From contig NZ_QUDO01000045.1 of NCBI RefSeq assembly GCF_003477525.1, positions 1-32,457 of the forward strand: a stretch of DNA of 32,457 nucleotides, given 5' to 3'. Below, in pieces: positions 14,546-22,983 of the stretch. The notes beneath the pieces were generated by a model. It ran no database searches. It was not told the origin of the DNA and saw only the letters and a program-made list of their open reading frames with translations. Every line of letters starts with the position of its first letter. Position 1 is the stretch's first letter. The stretch is from Ruminococcus sp. AF41-9 (lineage in GTDB: Bacteria; Bacillota; Clostridia; Lachnospirales; Lachnospiraceae). The position numbers and the translations under genes were made by a program.

Positions 14546-14684
14546 TAGGTTTCTTAAAAAAAGTTGTAAATTTTTCGGTACAAACTGATTAAAAACGCAA
14601 AAAAATTATACATTATATACAAAATACATGTAAAATATGGAAGAAAACCGTTTCGTCAATATACACAAATTTAACAAAAACGGG

Positions 14685-14713
14685 TGGACGTATAATATTT
14701 CTTGGGATATAAT
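14685..14713 (+). promoter_or_regulatory. Promoter of the polysaccharide locus
   Basis: TGGACG (14685-14690), 17 bases, TATAAT (14708-14713). A second TATAAT at 14691-14696 lies in the spacer. Transcription near 14720 gives a leader of about 120-150 bases. This also argues against the 66-codon frame that opens at 14637, because it would begin upstream of the transcript. Confidence 0.5.
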
Positions 14714-14839
14714 GAGAAAAATCCGGGAGTATGTTTTCGGTTTACGGGAAAACGTGCTGCCGACTGCTGTGAATACTGAAAATGCAGAAACATTTTACAG
14801 TAAAAACAAGAAAGCAATCATAAACAAAAAGCAGTAAAA

Positions 14840-16264
14840 ATGAGAAAAACAAGGAGAAATAAGAGGTATTACGTGAGTAAGAGAGAAGATTATAAACGAT
14901 TTATCGTGTTCTGTCTGGCCAGTCTTGTCGTTCTGGCACAGATGGGAGTGTTTGCTTATGTATGGTACAACTTTTACCGCGGACAGATCGATGAGCCTTT
15001 CTGGCGCAAGGGTAACTGGGTACTGATCGCAATTTACGGGCTGATGTTTGCCCTGTTTGCCAAGCTGTATGGTGGACTGAAGGTAGGATATCTGAAGAGG
15101 ATTGATGTATTTTATTCACTGGTACTGGCTCTGTTGTGTACGAATGTGGTGGAATATTTCGAGATCACTCTGATCAACCGATGGTTTCTGAGTGTGGGAC
15201 CGATGCTGGAAATGACGACAGTACAGTTGGTGTTGATCATCATCTGGATCTGGGGTTCCAGGTATATTTATTCAAAGCTTTACAGGGCGCGAAAACTTCT
15301 GGTTATCTATGGCGACAGAGATCCGGGCGATGACCTGATCCATAAGATGAATTCCAGAAAGGACAAGTATGAGATCAGCGGCAAGGTACATTCGAGTGTC
15401 GGTGAAAAAGAAGTTCATAAGATGATGAGAGAATACGATGGTGTGATCATCTGGGATCTGCCGTCAGCGGAGAGAAACCGTTATCTGAAACATTGTTTTG
15501 CACATTCTATCCGCTGTTATGTAAGTCCGAAGATTTCTGATATCATTCTTATGGGAAGCGACAGGATCCATCTGTTTGACACACCGCTTCTGATGTCCAG
15601 AAATATGGGTCTTTCCGTGGATCAGAGAGTAGCGAAAAGAATCCTGGATATTGTGGTTTCCGGAATCGGGATCATCCTCACATCACCGATCATGCTGATC
15701 ATATCGATTGCAGTAAAAGCATATGACAAGGGACCCGTTTTTTATTATCAGGATCGTCTGACACTGATGGGAAGACCGTTTAAAATCTGTAAATTCCGCA
15801 GTATGTGTGTGGATTCTGAGAAAAATGGCGCCAGACTGGCATCCAAAAATGATTCCCGCATCACACCGGTCGGAAAAGTGCTCAGAAATCTTCATCTGGA
15901 TGAACTGCCGCAGTTATTTAATGTATTTAAGGGAGATATGTCTCTGGTTGGTCCGCGTCCGGAGCGAAAGACGATCATGCATGAGTATGAGAAAGAGCTT
16001 CCGGAATTTTATTACCGCCTGAAGGTTAAGGCAGGACTTACCGGTTATGCGCAGGTTTATGGTAAATATAACACGACTCCTTATGATAAGCTGAAACTGG
16101 ATCTGTTCTACATTGAGAATTATTCCTTCCTATTAGATATTAAGCTGATCTTTATGACTGTGAAGATCTTTTTCCAGAAGGAAGTTTCCGAGGGAGTAGA
16201 TGATACGCAGGTAAATGCCCTGAAAGATTCCAGAGTGCAGGAGCAGGGTGAAAATCTGAAATGA
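14840..16264 (+). CDS. Polyprenyl-phosphate sugar-phosphate transferase (priming enzyme)
   Basis: Up to 474 residues, with four to five membrane spans at the N-terminus (about 20-150), a nucleotide-fold-like middle part and a C-terminal bacterial sugar transferase domain (PF02397) from about 265. That domain has KRILDIVVSGIGIILTSPI, FKICKFRSM, a LHLDELPQLFNVFKGDMSL stretch followed by VGPRPE, and LKVKAGLTGYAQVYG. It starts glycan assembly by moving a sugar-1-phosphate to undecaprenyl phosphate at the inner face of the membrane. The start is uncertain: the ATG at 14840 has a poor ribosome site, while a GTG at 14873 has GAGG 6 bases upstream. It is the first gene of the locus, and the sugar specificity is not readable. 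Confidence 0.88.
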   Translation: MRKTRRNKRYYVSKREDYKRFIVFCLASLVVLAQMGVFAYVWYNFYRGQIDEPFWRKGNWVLIAIYGLMFALFAKLYGGLKVGYLKRIDVFYSLVLALLCTNVVEYFEITLINRWFLSVGPMLEMTTVQLVLIIIWIWGSRYIYSKLYRARKLLVIYGDRDPGDDLIHKMNSRKDKYEISGKVHSSVGEKEVHKMMREYDGVIIWDLPSAERNRYLKHCFAHSIRCYVSPKISDIILMGSDRIHLFDTPLLMSRNMGLSVDQRVAKRILDIVVSGIGIILTSPIMLIISIAVKAYDKGPVFYYQDRLTLMGRPFKICKFRSMCVDSEKNGARLASKNDSRITPVGKVLRNLHLDELPQLFNVFKGDMSLVGPRPERKTIMHEYEKELPEFYYRLKVKAGLTGYAQVYGKYNTTPYDKLKLDLFYIENYSFLLDIKLIFMTVKIFFQKEVSEGVDDTQVNALKDSRVQEQGENLK

Positions 16265-16274
16265 AAATCTGAAA

Positions 16275-16441
16275 ACTAGTACATCGTTTCGTAAATAACT
16301 ATACCAATCGCGCAGGATGCGGATTCGAGTGTGCAGATGAAAAAACGTAGGCGTAGCGGGCTACGCTGAGGCTTTTTCATCTGTGCAATCGGATTCGCAG
16401 ACAAGTGAGTGGTATAGTTATTTCGAGAACGATGTACTAGT
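16275..16441. repeat. Long structured inverted-repeat element (family M)
   Basis: A 14-bp outer stem (ACTAGTACATCGTT at 16275-16288 with 16428-16441), a 4-base internal loop, and a second perfect 14-bp stem (16293-16306 with 16410-16423) enclose a bulged region. The top has CAGATGAAAAA with TTTTTCATCTG (11 bp perfect) and GCGTAGC with GCTACGC at the tip. It fills nearly the whole gap between the priming transferase and the next glycosyltransferase, ending 22 bases before the latter's ATG. No coding content was seen. Confidence 0.85.
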
Positions 16442-16463
16442 ATCCTGAAATGGAGGAGAAATC

Positions 16464-17216
16464 ATGAATAAACCGCTGGTGTCTGTGATCATGCCGGTTT
16501 ACAACGGAGAAAAATATATCAAACAGGCTGTAGAATCTGTCTATCAGCAGGGGGTTCCACTGGAACTTCTGGTGATCGATGACGGTTCTACAGACCATAC
16601 ACAGGAAGTCCTGTCTGTCTATGAAGGCAGAGAGGACTTTCGGTATCTTAAGAATGAAAAAAATATGGGAGCTGCCGGTTCCAGAAACAGAGGTGTGAAA
16701 GAGGCAAAAGGAGAATACATTGCCTATCTGGATGCAGATGACTGGTGGGATGCCGGAAAGCTGAAGGAGCAGCTTCTGCGCCTGAGGGACACCGGATATG
16801 TGCTGTGTTCCACAGGAAGAGAACTGATGAAAGCTGACGGGACAGGAACCGGACGTTGTATTCCGGTGAAAGAAAAGATACGTTACAGGGATCTTCTGGC
16901 GCATAACAGTATTAACTGTTCTTCCGTGCTGCTGCGCAGAGAAGTGGCACTGGAATTTCCAATGGAGCATGATGACAGCCATGAGGATTATATTACCTGG
17001 CTGAAAGTACTCCGCAAATATGGATGTGCGGCCGGAATCAATAAACCGTATCTGAAATACCGCCTGAGTGAGGGAGGAAAGTCCAGAAATAAACTGAAGT
17101 CAGCAGCTATGACTTATCGGGTTTACAGATATGCAGGGTATGGCAGGATCTGGAGTGGGATATTCTTTGTGTCTTATGCAGTGCATGGGGTCTGGAAATA
17201 TTTTGTAAAAAAATAA
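16464..17216 (+). CDS. Family 2 glycosyltransferase
   Basis: A 250-residue GT-A fold glycosyltransferase (PF00535). N-terminal VSVIMPVYNGEKYIKQAVES, the LLVIDDGSTDHTQEVL motif, NMGAAGSRNRGVKEAKGEYI, and the metal-binding D-x-D in YLDADDWWD are all present. It adds one sugar to the lipid-linked chain; donor and acceptor cannot be inferred. TGGAGGAG lies just before the ATG. The C-terminus is hydrophobic (IWSGIFFVSYAVHGVW) and may attach to the membrane. The whole spacer before it is the family M element, so its expression depends on read-through of that structure unless a hidden promoter exists. Confidence 0.9.
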   Translation: MNKPLVSVIMPVYNGEKYIKQAVESVYQQGVPLELLVIDDGSTDHTQEVLSVYEGREDFRYLKNEKNMGAAGSRNRGVKEAKGEYIAYLDADDWWDAGKLKEQLLRLRDTGYVLCSTGRELMKADGTGTGRCIPVKEKIRYRDLLAHNSINCSSVLLRREVALEFPMEHDDSHEDYITWLKVLRKYGCAAGINKPYLKYRLSEGGKSRNKLKSAAMTYRVYRYAGYGRIWSGIFFVSYAVHGVWKYFVKK

Positions 17217-17363
17217 AAACAACAGTAACTGTAGCAATTTTGTAAATCTGGCAAATATTAACTTTGTATTCCAAAAGCCGTAAAAATATGTTATGCTTAT
17301 AATAACTATAAAGCGAAAAAGTGAAATTATAGGAAAGTAGAAAGTTAAAGGACAAAATGATCT

Positions 17364-18743
17364 ATGAAATTTAAGACAGACAGGGCGGCAGTGCCGTATT
17401 CCTACCTGATAGATAACCTGAAAGTACTGCTGATCTTTCTGGTAGTATTTAATCATATCATTGCATTTAATCTGGTGAAAGTAGACATCGTGGTAAGATA
17501 TATCTGGTATGCGATTACCATTTTCCACATGCCTGCGTTTATTTTTGTTTCGGGATACCTTTCCAAGAAACCCCAGAATGTATTCAAGAATGTAAAGAAT
17601 CTCCTCATTCCGTATATTCTGGGCTACAGTCTGACCTGGTACACACAGATCTGGCTTGGTAAATCCACAGCCTACGAACTGTTAAGACCGACAGGAACGG
17701 TTATGTGGTATGTACTGGCGCTTTTTATTTACAGGCTTACCATTGAGGGACTGGGAAAAATCCGGTTTGCAGTGCCGTTGAGTATTGCTGTTGCGTTATG
17801 GGCAGGAACAAGAGCTGAATTCAGCACCTTTTTATCCGCATCCAGAATTGTAGTATTTTTCCCGTTTTTTGTGGCGGGATATCTCTGGAAGAGTGATTAT
17901 ATTACTGCGGTCCGCAAATTTAAGGGAAAATGGGTGCTGGTTCCGATATCAGGAATTTTGCTTGTGGGCATTCCGAATTACATGATAACCAATAATATTT
18001 CAGTTGCTATTTTCCGTGGAAACCACAGTTACAGAATCTGTGGTCTGACAGATCCACAGGGAATCGTTATCCGGCTTCTGATGTATCTGGTATCTTTTAT
18101 CATTATTTATACATTACTGGCACTGATTCCGGATATAAAACTTCCGATTACTTATATCGGACGGCATACAATGGGAATTTATTTCTTCCATTATCCGATC
18201 CTGATTATTATGAATGGCCTGTATCTGCTGATGATCCCGCAGATGAATAATGTATGGGCATTGCTGGGAGTATCTTTCCTGTTTCTTCTGGTGCTGGGAA
18301 GCCTTCCGGTGGATCTGCTGTATACAGGAGTCCTGAATCTGATCGCATTTGTTCTGTTTAAGACAAATAAAACAGTCACGGATGAAGGTCTGGAAGAAGA
18401 ATACGACAGCGATGAGGACAAATATGAACAGCTTCTGCGCCGGCGAAAGGCGATTGAGGAGCTGGCAGCAACTCTGGACGATGAAAAAGAACCGGCCGGA
18501 CAGGAATATCATGGAGAGAAAATGGATCAGGATGAGGATACTGTCTCTGAACATATGGACAGACATGAAGGTTCCAGTCAGGTTGCAGGACTGGATGTGG
18601 ATATAGAAGAAGACAATTTTGATCTTCCGGAAGAAACGGTGGAAGAAGAACGGGAACTGACCCTGGAAGAACTGATGCAGGAACTGGAGGCTGCTACAAG
18701 AGAAATGCAGAAACAGAATCCACCGGAAGAAGTAAAGAAATAA
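17364..18743 (+). CDS. Membrane acyltransferase (acyltransferase 3 family) with acidic tail
   Basis: A 459-residue protein. The first about 340 residues hold roughly ten membrane spans of the acyltransferase 3/OafA family (PF01757), with the N-terminal YLIDNLKVLLIFLVVFNHII carrying the conserved His. It would O-acetylate or otherwise acylate sugars of the surface glycan. The last about 115 residues form a cytoplasmic, highly charged Glu/Asp-rich tail (DDEKEPAGQEYHGEKMDQDE, EEERELTLEELMQELE) likely to be helical or disordered, longer than in typical family members. An AAAGGA site precedes the ATG. A TATAAT at 17298-17303 in the 147-base spacer may give it an extra promoter, though no good -35 box is present. 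Confidence 0.82.
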   Translation: MKFKTDRAAVPYSYLIDNLKVLLIFLVVFNHIIAFNLVKVDIVVRYIWYAITIFHMPAFIFVSGYLSKKPQNVFKNVKNLLIPYILGYSLTWYTQIWLGKSTAYELLRPTGTVMWYVLALFIYRLTIEGLGKIRFAVPLSIAVALWAGTRAEFSTFLSASRIVVFFPFFVAGYLWKSDYITAVRKFKGKWVLVPISGILLVGIPNYMITNNISVAIFRGNHSYRICGLTDPQGIVIRLLMYLVSFIIIYTLLALIPDIKLPITYIGRHTMGIYFFHYPILIIMNGLYLLMIPQMNNVWALLGVSFLFLLVLGSLPVDLLYTGVLNLIAFVLFKTNKTVTDEGLEEEYDSDEDKYEQLLRRRKAIEELAATLDDEKEPAGQEYHGEKMDQDEDTVSEHMDRHEGSSQVAGLDVDIEEDNFDLPEETVEEERELTLEELMQELEAATREMQKQNPPEEVKK

Positions 18744-18770
18744 ATCAGGTAAAGTATATAAAAGCATATA

Positions 18771-18812
18771 AAAGCTCCGGACTTCTGGAAAAAAGAGGTC
18801 CGGGGCTTTTTT
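18771..18812 (+). terminator. Intrinsic terminator after the acyltransferase gene
   Basis: AAAGCTCCGGACTTCT pairs with AGAGGTCCGGGGCTTT through a GC-rich core and G-U pairs, followed by six T. It begins about 28 bases after the stop codon and closes the first transcription unit of the polysaccharide locus. Confidence 0.88.
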
Positions 18813-18903
18813 GCGGATGTCTCAGAAACGTGCTTCCTGATGTTCTGCAAAGTCAAGTGTAAATTGCTGTTATTGAGAAAATTAATATTTCTGTCACATT
18901 TTG

Positions 18904-18932
18904 ATGACGGGTATCCTGATTTATGTTATAAT
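18904..18932 (+). promoter_or_regulatory. Promoter of the cytidylyltransferase-LicD unit
   Basis: ATGACG (18904-18909), 17 bases, then TGTTATAAT (18924-18932), an extended -10 motif. A second TATAAT at 18948-18953 lacks a -35 box. The leader to 19012 is about 75 bases. Confidence 0.55.
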
Positions 18933-19011
18933 TACCGAAAGAAAAGGTATAATAGAGGTAAAATGTAATCGCAAAAACACAGCAAATACAGGGTAGATAC
19001 AGGGGAAAAAC

Positions 19012-20310
19012 ATGAAAAAAGTAATCACGTATGGCACTTTTGATCTGTTTCATAAGGGTCATTATAATATTATTAAAAGGGCAAAAGCCCTTGGAGATTA
19101 TCTCATTGTCGGCGTTACCAGTGAGAGCTACGATATTGAACGTGGGAAGCTGAACGTCAGAGACAGTCTGATCAAACGAATTGAAAATGTCAGACGGACA
19201 GGACTGGCAGATGAGATCATTATTGAGGAATACCAGGGTCAGAAAGTTAACGATATTATCAAATATGACATTGATGTTCTTGTCGTTGGATCTGACTGGA
19301 GAGGTAAATTTGACTATCTGAAGAATTACTGTGACGTCATTTACCTGGAACGTACCAAGAATATTTCCAGTACAAAGCTGCGCAGTGAAGGTATTATCTT
19401 TAATATGGGAATTGTCACAGATGATATTAAAGATAATGACTTCGTACAGGAATCCAAATATGTAAGCGGAGTTCATGTAGAGAGAGTTTTCTCAGAAGAT
19501 GAGAAAATTGCGGAAGATTTCTGCAGTCAGTATGAACTGGATTCCTGGTGGAGCGATTATGATAAATTTCTTTCAGACGTAGACATTGTCTATATTAAAT
19601 GCAGACAGTCCAGACGCGCGAAATTTATTGAGCGTGCCATTGAGCAGGGGAAATATGTGATCAGTGATGCACCGGTGACACTTTCTTCGGATAAACTGAG
19701 GGAATTGTTTGAAAAGGCAAAAGAACATAAAGTGGTTCTGATCGAACGACTGACACTGGTTTACCTTCGGGCCTTTAACCAGCTGGTATGGCTGGTGCAC
19801 AGCAATCTGGTGGGAAACATTGTCAGTGTAAAATGTGCAATCTCTCAGGATGATTTTGAGGGAGGCAAATCTTTCAACGAGACGGTAAGCAGTGCACTCT
19901 GTGCAGTTATGAAACTTCTGGGAAAAGACTGTCTGGAAGTAAATACAAATGCGGTGACAGATGAACAGGGTAAATTTGTCTATGATATGATCACCATGAA
20001 GTATAAAAATGCGCTGGCAACGATTGAAATCGGAACCACTGTAGATGTGGAGGATGAACTGGTCATCATAGGAAGCAACGGAAGAGTTACCATTCCGAAT
20101 GACTGGTGGAACACCGGATATTTCGAGGCTAATATTTCCGGAAAGGAATTTCTCAAACGTTACAGTTTTAACTTTGAAGGAAACGGATTCCGCTATCTTC
20201 TTCAGGAACTGATGATCATGATCCGGGATAAACGGACGGAATGTACCAGAATGTTTTATGAAGAATCTGTCCGTCTTCTGGAAATTCTGGAAGATATCAA
20301 TCAGATCTGA
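19012..20310 (+). CDS. TagD-like cytidylyltransferase fused to a Gfo/Idh/MocA-like domain
   Basis: A 432-residue fusion. Residues 1 to about 128 are a glycerol-3-phosphate cytidylyltransferase-type domain: TYGTFDLFHKGHYNIIKRAK with the HxGH motif, VGSDW, and RTKNISSTKLR. It should make a CDP-activated polyol such as CDP-glycerol. Residues about 130-430 resemble the Gfo/Idh/MocA oxidoreductase fold (VDIVYIKCRQSRRAKFIERA, QGKYVISDAPVTLSSDKLRE), but the usual glycine-rich NAD loop reads NMGIVTDDIKDN and the family EKP motif reads DAP. That half may have lost redox activity or changed substrate. Fused cytidylyltransferase-reductases that make CDP-polyols are known (Bcs1 for CDP-ribitol), although from different families. 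It heads a unit with two LicD genes. Confidence 0.8.
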   Translation: MKKVITYGTFDLFHKGHYNIIKRAKALGDYLIVGVTSESYDIERGKLNVRDSLIKRIENVRRTGLADEIIIEEYQGQKVNDIIKYDIDVLVVGSDWRGKFDYLKNYCDVIYLERTKNISSTKLRSEGIIFNMGIVTDDIKDNDFVQESKYVSGVHVERVFSEDEKIAEDFCSQYELDSWWSDYDKFLSDVDIVYIKCRQSRRAKFIERAIEQGKYVISDAPVTLSSDKLRELFEKAKEHKVVLIERLTLVYLRAFNQLVWLVHSNLVGNIVSVKCAISQDDFEGGKSFNETVSSALCAVMKLLGKDCLEVNTNAVTDEQGKFVYDMITMKYKNALATIEIGTTVDVEDELVIIGSNGRVTIPNDWWNTGYFEANISGKEFLKRYSFNFEGNGFRYLLQELMIMIRDKRTECTRMFYEESVRLLEILEDINQI

Positions 20311-20335
20311 TGTGCTGACAGGCTGATTCCTGGAA

Positions 20336-20431
20336 TAAATAAAAAGTGAAATAAATGAAAAATAAAATAAATAAAAAATGAAAAATGAAATAAACAGAAA
20401 GGATATGTTGCCTGAGACAGCAACAGAGTAA
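20336..20431 (+). promoter_or_regulatory. AT-rich spacer with hairpin between ribosome site and LicD start
   Basis: 20336-20400 is low-complexity AATAAA/GAAATAAA sequence. A strong AAAGGA (20398-20403) lies 30 bases before the LicD ATG at 20434, too far for normal use. GTTGC (20407-20411) pairs with GCAAC (20420-20424) between them, and folding that hairpin reduces the effective distance to about 12 bases. An 8-codon frame (ATG 20405 to TAA 20431) also spans it. Confidence 0.4.
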
Positions 20432-20433
20432 CA

Positions 20434-22809
20434 ATGACAGAAAAACAAAAATATCTCCTGAAGCTTTTTAAGGAGGTTGATGAAATCTGCAAGGAAAATA
20501 ATCTGCGCTATGTGATGTCGGGCGGTTCCCTGATCGGGGCTGTCCGTCATGAAGGTTTTGTCCCGTGGGATGATGACGTGGATCTGTATATGCCGCGTTC
20601 TGACTGGGAGAAGTTCGTGGAGATCTGCAAAACACAGTTACCTCCGAACCGTGCGATCCAGTGTTCAGAGGTAGACAGAAATTACACAAACTCATTTCCA
20701 AGATACGCTTCCACAGATACCTGTGCGATCCATAAAAGCCAGATCATCGGTAAGGACTGCGGCGGAGAGATCATAGATGTGCTGACGCTTGACCCGATAC
20801 CCGCAGATGACAAAGAATATGAAAAATACCGGACACATATGATGATCTATTCAGATCTGATCAATATTTCCGTAGGCTACAGTGACCGCTGGGAAATACC
20901 GGCGTCCATGTACCTGAAATATCTTCTTTCCTATATATTCCTTGGAAAAGAAAAAACACTCAGTAAACTGGAAAAGATCATGTTTTCCTATAAGGAAGAA
21001 GAATGTGACCGATATGCGATGCGCTGGGGCGGATGCCCTTTTCTTTTTGACAAGGATATGATGTTTCCGGTGAAATATGGAATCTTTGAAGGGGAGAAAG
21101 TAATGATCCCCAATAAATGCAGTGATTATCTCATCTGGCATTACGGAGATGAATGGTCTTATATGCCGCCGCATGACAGCAGAGAGGGACATGTGGCTGT
21201 CTGCGTGGAAGATACACCATATCAGGATTTACGTGAAGAATATATGCCGAAAATGAAAAAAGGCAGATTAAGATTTTATTCCGCAGCACGTAAATTCTAT
21301 AACATGCTGATCGCGAAAAAGAATCATAAAATCCGACAGGAAGGTCTGGAAATCAAGGCCGCGTCAACAGCGATGGATCTGCTGGGTGCATTAAAAGAGT
21401 CTGGATTTAGCCTTCAGGAAATGCTGGAACAAAGGTCCTACGAAAAACTGAGCAGACTGTTTGGATCTTACTATAAAACACAGTTGAGTGCAGATTTTAT
21501 CGGCAGGGAGGATTATTTATATATTTATCCGTTTTATCATCCAGTTCTGATAAAGATACCGGATGATGTATTTTTGGCTGCAATGATGACGCTGTTTTAT
21601 ACAGAGCGTGTTTCCAAGGCATATCGTATGCTGCAGGTACGGGAAAAACTGGATCATCTTTCTCCGGAAATGGAAACCCTGAAGAAAGATATCGAACTTT
21701 TCCGGAAAGCAGCGAATGAATATGAATTTCAGCGAATGGAAGAAGCACGAAACATCTGCCATGAGCTTCTGAAAAAATATCCGGAACATCCGGGACTGAT
21801 GAAATTCTGGTGCCGTTTCCTGATGGAAAGAGCCGGAGAGAACAGACTGGAAGCAGAACGTTTCCTTGAGAAAGCGCTGAAACTGTTTCCGAATGATGGA
21901 TATTTCCTGAAATATAAAGCCGATATTCTGTGGATGAACGGAGAAGGACAGAAAGCTCTGGAACTTTATGTACAGGTCCGTGAAAAAACATCCAACGGCA
22001 TTGTATGGCTGGAGATGGACCGTCTGTTTCAGGAGTATAAAGAACAGATTCTGGAGAACTGCGAAGCTATGATCGCAGACAAACAGAAAGAGCAGGCAGT
22101 GGAGATGATGGAACTCTGGAGCAGACTTATGCCTGAAGATGAAGAGATTGCAGGTGCGCTGCATCTGGCGAAAGTTTCCAGTGCGCATACACAGACAGAA
22201 CTGGAAGCTGAGATCACAGAAATCCGAAAGAAGCTTGGAACTCCGATGCGTAATCCGGTAGAAAGAACAAAAGAAAGTAAAAAAGTTTCAGATGAGCAGA
22301 CTGGCGTGGAAGAGAAAAAGACTCCGGATCATGAAACTGCCGCAGACACAGAGAATGTGAAAACGGAAGATGCAGGTCTGAAGATGTACCGGAAAGCACT
22401 GACACGGGCATGGAAACGTCTGGGATATCCGGAAGAACTGGCACAGCTTCGTACAGAGATCATCTGTACCGGCGAAGAGAGTGAACTGGAATGGCTTGCA
22501 GAGCAGGTGAGAAACCGCCTGATCCATAAGGAAGAACGGGCATATGTTTATAAACTGGTAGGAGATATCCGCAAAAAGCAGGGACAGATAAAATCTGCTT
22601 TTGAAAATTACCGGAAAGCGTTGGATTATGCAAAACCTTCCTATGTCAGGACGGAGCTGTACAGACTGATCATCAATGATCTCAATAACGGAAGCAGACA
22701 GGCAGTCAGCTTTGCCAAAAAGACAGATGCTTCCGTGATACTGGATAGCTGGCTGGACAAATATGGAAGTCTGGAAGATATTCAGGCACTGGCTTCAAAG
22801 CTTGTATAA
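20434..22809 (+). CDS. Large LicD-family protein with C-terminal TPR-like repeats
   Basis: A 791-residue protein. The N-terminal LicD domain (PF04991, residues about 20-260) has MSGGSLIGAVRHEGFVPWDD and DVDLYMPRSDWEKF, a nucleotidyltransferase-like active site with three consecutive Asp. LicD proteins transfer phosphocholine or polyol-phosphate from a CDP donor to glycans, so the CDP product of the upstream fusion enzyme is a plausible donor. From about 430 on there are helical repeats resembling TPRs (EYEFQRMEEARNICHELLKK, MKFWCRFLMERAGENRLEAE, GQIKSAFENYRKALDYA), with a charged Lys/Glu linker near 605-645. The length is well above a stand-alone LicD. No signal peptide was seen, so it should act in the cytoplasm. 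Confidence 0.85.
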   Translation: MTEKQKYLLKLFKEVDEICKENNLRYVMSGGSLIGAVRHEGFVPWDDDVDLYMPRSDWEKFVEICKTQLPPNRAIQCSEVDRNYTNSFPRYASTDTCAIHKSQIIGKDCGGEIIDVLTLDPIPADDKEYEKYRTHMMIYSDLINISVGYSDRWEIPASMYLKYLLSYIFLGKEKTLSKLEKIMFSYKEEECDRYAMRWGGCPFLFDKDMMFPVKYGIFEGEKVMIPNKCSDYLIWHYGDEWSYMPPHDSREGHVAVCVEDTPYQDLREEYMPKMKKGRLRFYSAARKFYNMLIAKKNHKIRQEGLEIKAASTAMDLLGALKESGFSLQEMLEQRSYEKLSRLFGSYYKTQLSADFIGREDYLYIYPFYHPVLIKIPDDVFLAAMMTLFYTERVSKAYRMLQVREKLDHLSPEMETLKKDIELFRKAANEYEFQRMEEARNICHELLKKYPEHPGLMKFWCRFLMERAGENRLEAERFLEKALKLFPNDGYFLKYKADILWMNGEGQKALELYVQVREKTSNGIVWLEMDRLFQEYKEQILENCEAMIADKQKEQAVEMMELWSRLMPEDEEIAGALHLAKVSSAHTQTELEAEITEIRKKLGTPMRNPVERTKESKKVSDEQTGVEEKKTPDHETAADTENVKTEDAGLKMYRKALTRAWKRLGYPEELAQLRTEIICTGEESELEWLAEQVRNRLIHKEERAYVYKLVGDIRKKQGQIKSAFENYRKALDYAKPSYVRTELYRLIINDLNNGSRQAVSFAKKTDASVILDSWLDKYGSLEDIQALASKLV

Positions 22810-22834
22810 CAGGTATAAACAATAATAATTTTGT

Positions 22835-22894
22835 ATAAACAGCAAAAGAAATAAACAGCAAAAGAAACAGAAGAGAAAATAAACAGTAAGAGAA
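22835..22894 (+). repeat. Tandem 16-bp repeat in the LicD-LicD spacer
   Basis: ATAAACAGCAAAAGAA occurs twice in perfect tandem (22835-22850, 22851-22866), with a third imperfect copy at 22879-22894. The whole 22810-22980 spacer is purine-rich, low-complexity and nearly free of structure. A CTGTACAAAA word is also repeated near 22895-22925. Confidence 0.75.
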
Positions 22895-22983
22895 ACTGTA
22901 CAAAAAGAAAATAAGCTGTACAAAAGCGAGAAAAACAAAACAGTAAATGAAACAGAGAATTAACAGAGAATGGAGCAGCAAGT

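Noticed and set aside
14637..14837. 66-codon frame before the priming transferase
   Set aside because: No ribosome site, no recognisable motif, and the likely promoter lies inside it.
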